Origin: Ruminococcaceae bacterium BL-6
GTDB lineage: Bacteria; Bacillota; Clostridia; Oscillospirales; Acutalibacteraceae
Direction of reading: 5' to 3'
DNA length: 64,000 nt
Assembly: GCA_902810075.1 (NCBI GenBank)
Contig: LR778135.1
Location: forward strand, 496,001-560,000
The notes under the pieces are model-generated. The model did no database searches. It was not told the origin of the DNA and was given only the letters and a program-made list of their open reading frames with translations. The position numbers and the translations under genes are program-made. The first letter of the stretch is position 1, and each line of letters starts with the position of its first letter. Of this stretch, positions 61,026 through 64,000 are shown in pieces.

Positions 61026-61272
61026 CTTCAATAAAATCAGCCGTGCCGAATAGGGCACAGCCAATTTCGGAAATGGTGTAAGGCAGGTGTGAATTTGATC
61101 CGCTGTCGTTTTTTTGATATATAGCCTATTGTAATTCGTTTGGTGGAAAAAGTAAACAGCCGAAACCGGAAAAAATGGCCGAAATTCCGTGCAATCCGGC
61201 CCATGGAGGAAAAGGGCCCGATCCGACCGGCCCCGTTTCCCAAAATTGACAGAATTTTATTTTTCAAACGCA

Positions 61273-61301
61273 TTGACATTTTTTTAAAATCCCGCTATAA
61301 T
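61273..61301 (+). promoter_or_regulatory. Consensus promoter of glnN
   Basis: TTGACA (61273), 17-base spacer, TATAAT (61296). The transcript should start near 61308. The region 61030-61272 shows nothing else. Confidence 0.92.
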
Positions 61302-61311
61302 AGCTAACATA

Positions 61312-61363
61312 CAACAGCAAGGGCGCTGTAGGTTGTGGTCGACCTATAGCGCTTTTTCTTTTT
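61312..61363 (+). promoter_or_regulatory. Leader attenuator of glnN
   Basis: Terminator: GCGCTGTAGGT (61323-61333) pairs with ACCTATAGCGC (61342-61352), followed by TTTTTCTTTTTT. The competing hairpin ACAGC-AAGGGC-GCTGT (61314-61329) uses the same GCTGT. Its six-base loop has A at position 1 and G at position 4, as known for targets of ANTAR antiterminator proteins. Only one such hairpin is visible, so the ANTAR link is inference. Confidence 0.7.
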
Positions 61364-61397
61364 TATTTTCCCAATCACCGCTAAGGAGTGAAGCCGT

Positions 61398-63485
61398 ATG
61401 AGTAATGTCCCTGAATTATTTGGCAGCCTGGTTTTCAACGACGCTGTCATGAAGGCAAGATTGCCCAAGGAAACCTATAAAGCTTTAAAAAAGACGAGGG
61501 AGCAGGGGCAGCCCCTTGATTTACAGGTTGCGAACGTCGTCGCGAACGCCATGAAGGACTGGGCGGTGGAAAAGGGCGCGACCCATTACGTCCATTGGTT
61601 CCAGCCGATGACCGGCATCACTGCCGGAAAGCATGAAAGCTTTATCAGCCCGGCCTCGTGCGGCAAGGTTTTGATGGAGTTTTCCGGCAAAGAGCTGATC
61701 CAGGGAGAGCCCGATGCTTCCAGTTTTCCGAACGGCGGCCTGCGCGCCACGTTCGAGGCAAGGGGATATACCGCGTGGGATCCGACTTCCGACGCTTTCA
61801 TCAAGGACGGTTCCCTGTGCATCCCCACCGCGTTCTGCTCTTACGGCGGCGAGGCGCTCGACGAAAAGACGCCGCTTCTGCGCTCCATGGCTGCGATCAA
61901 TAAGCAGGCCAGCCGGATTTTGAAGCTGTTCGGCCACGGGGACAAGGCGCGCGTGATCACGACCGTCGGCCCCGAGCAGGAATACTTCCTGATCGACAAG
62001 GATCTTTACGAAAAGAGAAAAGACCTTATTTTTACCGGCAGAACCCTGTTCGGCGCGAAGCCGCCGAAGGGGCAGGAGATGGAAGACCATTATTTTGGCG
62101 CCATCAAGCCGAAGGTCTCCGAATTCATGCGGGAACTTGACGAGGAGCTTTGGAAGCTCGGAATTTTCGCAAAGACAAAACATAACGAAGTGGCGCCGGC
62201 CCAGCATGAAATGGCGCCGATCTTCACTTCCAGCAATGTGGCGACCGATCAGAACCAGCTGACCATGGAAACGATGAAAGAGGTCGCCGCCCGCCACGGG
62301 CTGACCTGCCTGCTGCACGAGAAACCGTTCGAAGGCGTCAATGGCAGCGGCAAGCACAACAACTTTTCCATTGCCACTACCAGCGGCGTCAACCTGCTGG
62401 AGCCGGGCGATTCTCCGAAGGAAAACGCGCAGTTCCTGCTGTTCCTGGTCGCGATCATCCGCGCCGTCGACGAGCACCAGGATCTGCTCCGCATTTCCGT
62501 CGCCAGCGCCGGAAACGACCACCGCCTGGGCGGCAACGAAGCGCCGCCGGCCATTGTCTCCGTCTTTGTCGGCGACGAGCTGGGCGCGATCCTCGAATCC
62601 ATCGACAACGGCAGCAAATACTCGCAGAAGGACAGGGGCTTTATGGAAATCGGCGTGGATGTCCTGCCGCGTTTCCCGAAGGACTCCACCGACCGCAACC
62701 GTACCTCGCCGTTCGCTTTCACCGGAAATAAATTCGAGTTCCGCATGGTGGGATCTTCCTTCTCGATCGCGTGCCCGAACGTGATCCTGAACACCTGCGT
62801 CGCGGATGTCCTGTCCGATTTCGCGGATCAGCTGGAAAAGGCCGACGATTTCACCGCCGCTTTGAAAAAGCTGGTCAAAGCGACGATCCGGGAACATAAA
62901 CGCATCATTTTCAATGGGAACAACTATTCCGAAGAATGGGTCAGGGAAGCGGAGAAACGTGGGCTTCTGAACCTGAAAGCCACCCCGGATGCGCTTGCGT
63001 ATTATACCAGCGACAAGAATGTCGCCCTGTTTGAAAAGCACGGGGTCCTCTCGAAATCCGAGCTGTTCTCCCGTTACGAGATCATTCTGGAGAACTACTG
63101 CAAGCAGCTTCACATCGAGGCGCTCACGATGCTCGGCATGATCCGGAAAGAGATTATTCCGGCCGTGTGCGGCTATATGCGCGACCTGAGCACTCAGGCG
63201 CTGAACAAGAAGCAGCTTGGCATCGGCATCGAGTTGGAAAGCACGCTTCTGAAAAAGCTTTCTGCTCTTTCGGAACGGCTTTACGAGGCCGCGGAAGAGC
63301 TTCAGAAGGCGGCTGACAAGGAGAGCGGCTTTTCCGGCATTCAGGAAGAAGCAAATTATTACAAGGATGTGGTCCTTGACCGGATGCAGAAGGCCCGTGC
63401 GGTTTCCGACGAGCTGGAGCTGTGTGTCGGCGAGAAATACTGGCCGTTTCCGAGTTACAGCGATCTGCTGTTCAGTGTAAAGTAA
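61398..63485 (+). CDS. glnN: Glutamine synthetase type III
   Basis: This 695-residue GSIII-type enzyme makes glutamine from glutamate, ammonia and ATP as the main ammonia-assimilation step; GSIII forms dodecamers unlike GSI. Family blocks: [20 protein letters not shown] at the N-terminus, [80 protein letters not shown] and [19 protein letters not shown] 61398 is behind TAAGGAGTGAAG. It is expressed from a consensus promoter through an intrinsic terminator in the leader, so it is probably controlled by antitermination. Confidence 0.97.
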   Translation: MSNVPELFGSLVFNDAVMKARLPKETYKALKKTREQGQPLDLQVANVVANAMKDWAVEKGATHYVHWFQPMTGITAGKHESFISPASCGKVLMEFSGKELIQGEPDASSFPNGGLRATFEARGYTAWDPTSDAFIKDGSLCIPTAFCSYGGEALDEKTPLLRSMAAINKQASRILKLFGHGDKARVITTVGPEQEYFLIDKDLYEKRKDLIFTGRTLFGAKPPKGQEMEDHYFGAIKPKVSEFMRELDEELWKLGIFAKTKHNEVAPAQHEMAPIFTSSNVATDQNQLTMETMKEVAARHGLTCLLHEKPFEGVNGSGKHNNFSIATTSGVNLLEPGDSPKENAQFLLFLVAIIRAVDEHQDLLRISVASAGNDHRLGGNEAPPAIVSVFVGDELGAILESIDNGSKYSQKDRGFMEIGVDVLPRFPKDSTDRNRTSPFAFTGNKFEFRMVGSSFSIACPNVILNTCVADVLSDFADQLEKADDFTAALKKLVKATIREHKRIIFNGNNYSEEWVREAEKRGLLNLKATPDALAYYTSDKNVALFEKHGVLSKSELFSRYEIILENYCKQLHIEALTMLGMIRKEIIPAVCGYMRDLSTQALNKKQLGIGIELESTLLKKLSALSERLYEAAEELQKAADKESGFSGIQEEANYYKDVVLDRMQKARAVSDELELCVGEKYWPFPSYSDLLFSVK

Positions 63486-63536
63486 TTTGCCATCCCCTTT
63501 CGCTCAGGGGAATTGTGACTTCATAAAAAAGGGGAA

Positions 63537-63577
63537 TGGGCTCCGAATGAAGAATTCGGGGCTCTTTCTCTTTTTTC
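63537..63577 (+). terminator. Terminator of glnN
   Basis: GGGCTCCGAAT / ATTCGGGGCTC stem, then TTTCTCTTTTTT. Confidence 0.8.
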
Positions 63578-63707
63578 TTCCTTTCATGAGTTTCTTTCCA
63601 CAGCATCTGAAAACGCTCCGTCCATTTTTGATTCCTTTCGATGGGCGGAGGGGTTGTTGAAAAATGAATTTGCGGAAGCAAATCTCATCAGACGGCAGCC
63701 TGAAAAC

Positions 63708-63759
63708 AAAAAATACGCCTTCGGACGGCTCTTGGCAGTCCAATCAAGGCGTATTTTTT
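63708..63759. terminator. Terminator upstream of the window end, bidirectional
   Basis: AAAAAATACGCCTT and AAGGCGTATTTTTT pair around a 24-base loop. It likely ends the minus-strand aldo/keto reductase gene; nothing else is seen in 63578-63806. Confidence 0.7.
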
Positions 63760-63806
63760 GTGCCCATTTTTAAAAAAATTTTTACAGTAGACTCTCAAAA
63801 GGGGTG

Positions 63807-64000
63807 TCACCTGACATCCAACGGCTCCTTGCGCGCCGGTTTCGGATAGGTGCGGTCGAGATCCCCGAGCTCTTCCGGGGTCAGCTCGATCGTCACGCTC
63901 TGCGCGTTCTGCTCCGCATGCTCCTCACTGGAAGCCTTGGGGATCGCGGCGACGTCGTTTTCCCTTGTGCACCACGCCAGAAGCACCTGCGCGGGGCTGG
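63807..64000 (-). CDS. Aldo/keto reductase, C-terminal end
   Basis: The frame is open from the window edge to TGA at 63807 (64 codons visible). SPAQVLLAWCTRENDVAAIP followed by KASSEEHAEQNAQSV is the conserved C-terminal segment of NADPH-dependent aldo/keto reductases (the IPKxxSxxHxxEN pattern that binds the cofactor phosphate). ELTPEELGDLDRTYPKP follows, as usual near the end. The N-terminal TIM barrel and catalytic Tyr/Lys/His lie beyond the window. The substrate is unknown. Confidence 0.88.
   Translation of the reverse strand, partial: SPAQVLLAWCTRENDVAAIPKASSEEHAEQNAQSVTIELTPEELGDLDRTYPKPARKEPLDVR

Overview
The window looks like chromosomal DNA of an anaerobic, spore-forming, moderately GC-rich Firmicute of class Clostridia, most likely in the Oscillospiraceae/Acutalibacteraceae range (Caproiciproducens-like). 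That placement is inference. It rests on an anaerobic cobalamin operon using the CbiK chelatase, a GTP-type PEP carboxykinase, a class III glutamine synthetase, an exosporium-type collagen protein with a sigma-K-like promoter, AGGAGG-type ribosome binding sites and frequent TTG/GTG starts.

Layout. 1-6.4 kb: end of a tightly coupled cobalamin operon (cbiA-cbiB-cobD-cbiP-cbiC-cbiL-cbiK), closed by a terminator into which an IS200-type element has inserted. 7.2-16 kb: a secreted CAP-domain protein, then on the minus strand a MarR regulator with a heterodimeric ABC exporter, and a YfhO-type membrane protein with a GT2 glycosyltransferase. 16.5-24 kb: a YfbR-type nucleotidase, an LCP cell-wall ligase, an IS3 element, a small Smr protein, an unknown 391-residue protein, dusB, an array of eleven exact 70-bp repeats, and two small XRE regulators with paired operators. 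24-34 kb: housekeeping genes (polA, rlmA-like, arginine-phosphatase-like, rimI, flavin reductase, tsaD, pckG, NCS2 purine permease). 34-39 kb: a tartrate module with two tandem GntR/FCD regulators, ttdA-ttdB and a frameshifted CitMHS transporter. 39-43 kb: a thioredoxin-reductase-like gene and a tandem array of hairpin-rich elements holding a second, identical IS200 copy. 43-53.5 kb: accessory metabolism (a dioxygenase with an in-frame UGA, flavin reductase, FAD/Rieske oxidoreductase, M20 peptidase, C39-like protein, tocopherol-cyclase-like protein, collagen-like exosporium protein, YyaL-like protein). 53.6-55.5 kb: the same hairpin-rich array in the opposite orientation. 55.6-64 kb: HD protein, M24 peptidase, cohesin-like surface protein, CrtO-like protein, MATE transporter, glnN behind an attenuator-like leader, and the end of an aldo/keto reductase.

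The most unusual material is non-coding. A 70-bp palindromic repeat occurs as an 11-unit array and as three dispersed copies; its small hairpin shows compensatory changes, and it carries a TATAAT box that faces the adjacent gene at three loci. A second element of roughly 530-610 bp has inverted ends and many hairpins, and forms two oppositely oriented tandem arrays around a 10-kb segment. Several leaders (glnN, the purine permease, ttdAB) contain structures that suggest regulation at the RNA level.

All calls come from reading the sequence and from family knowledge; no database search was run. Organism assignment, regulatory roles and some start codons are inference.
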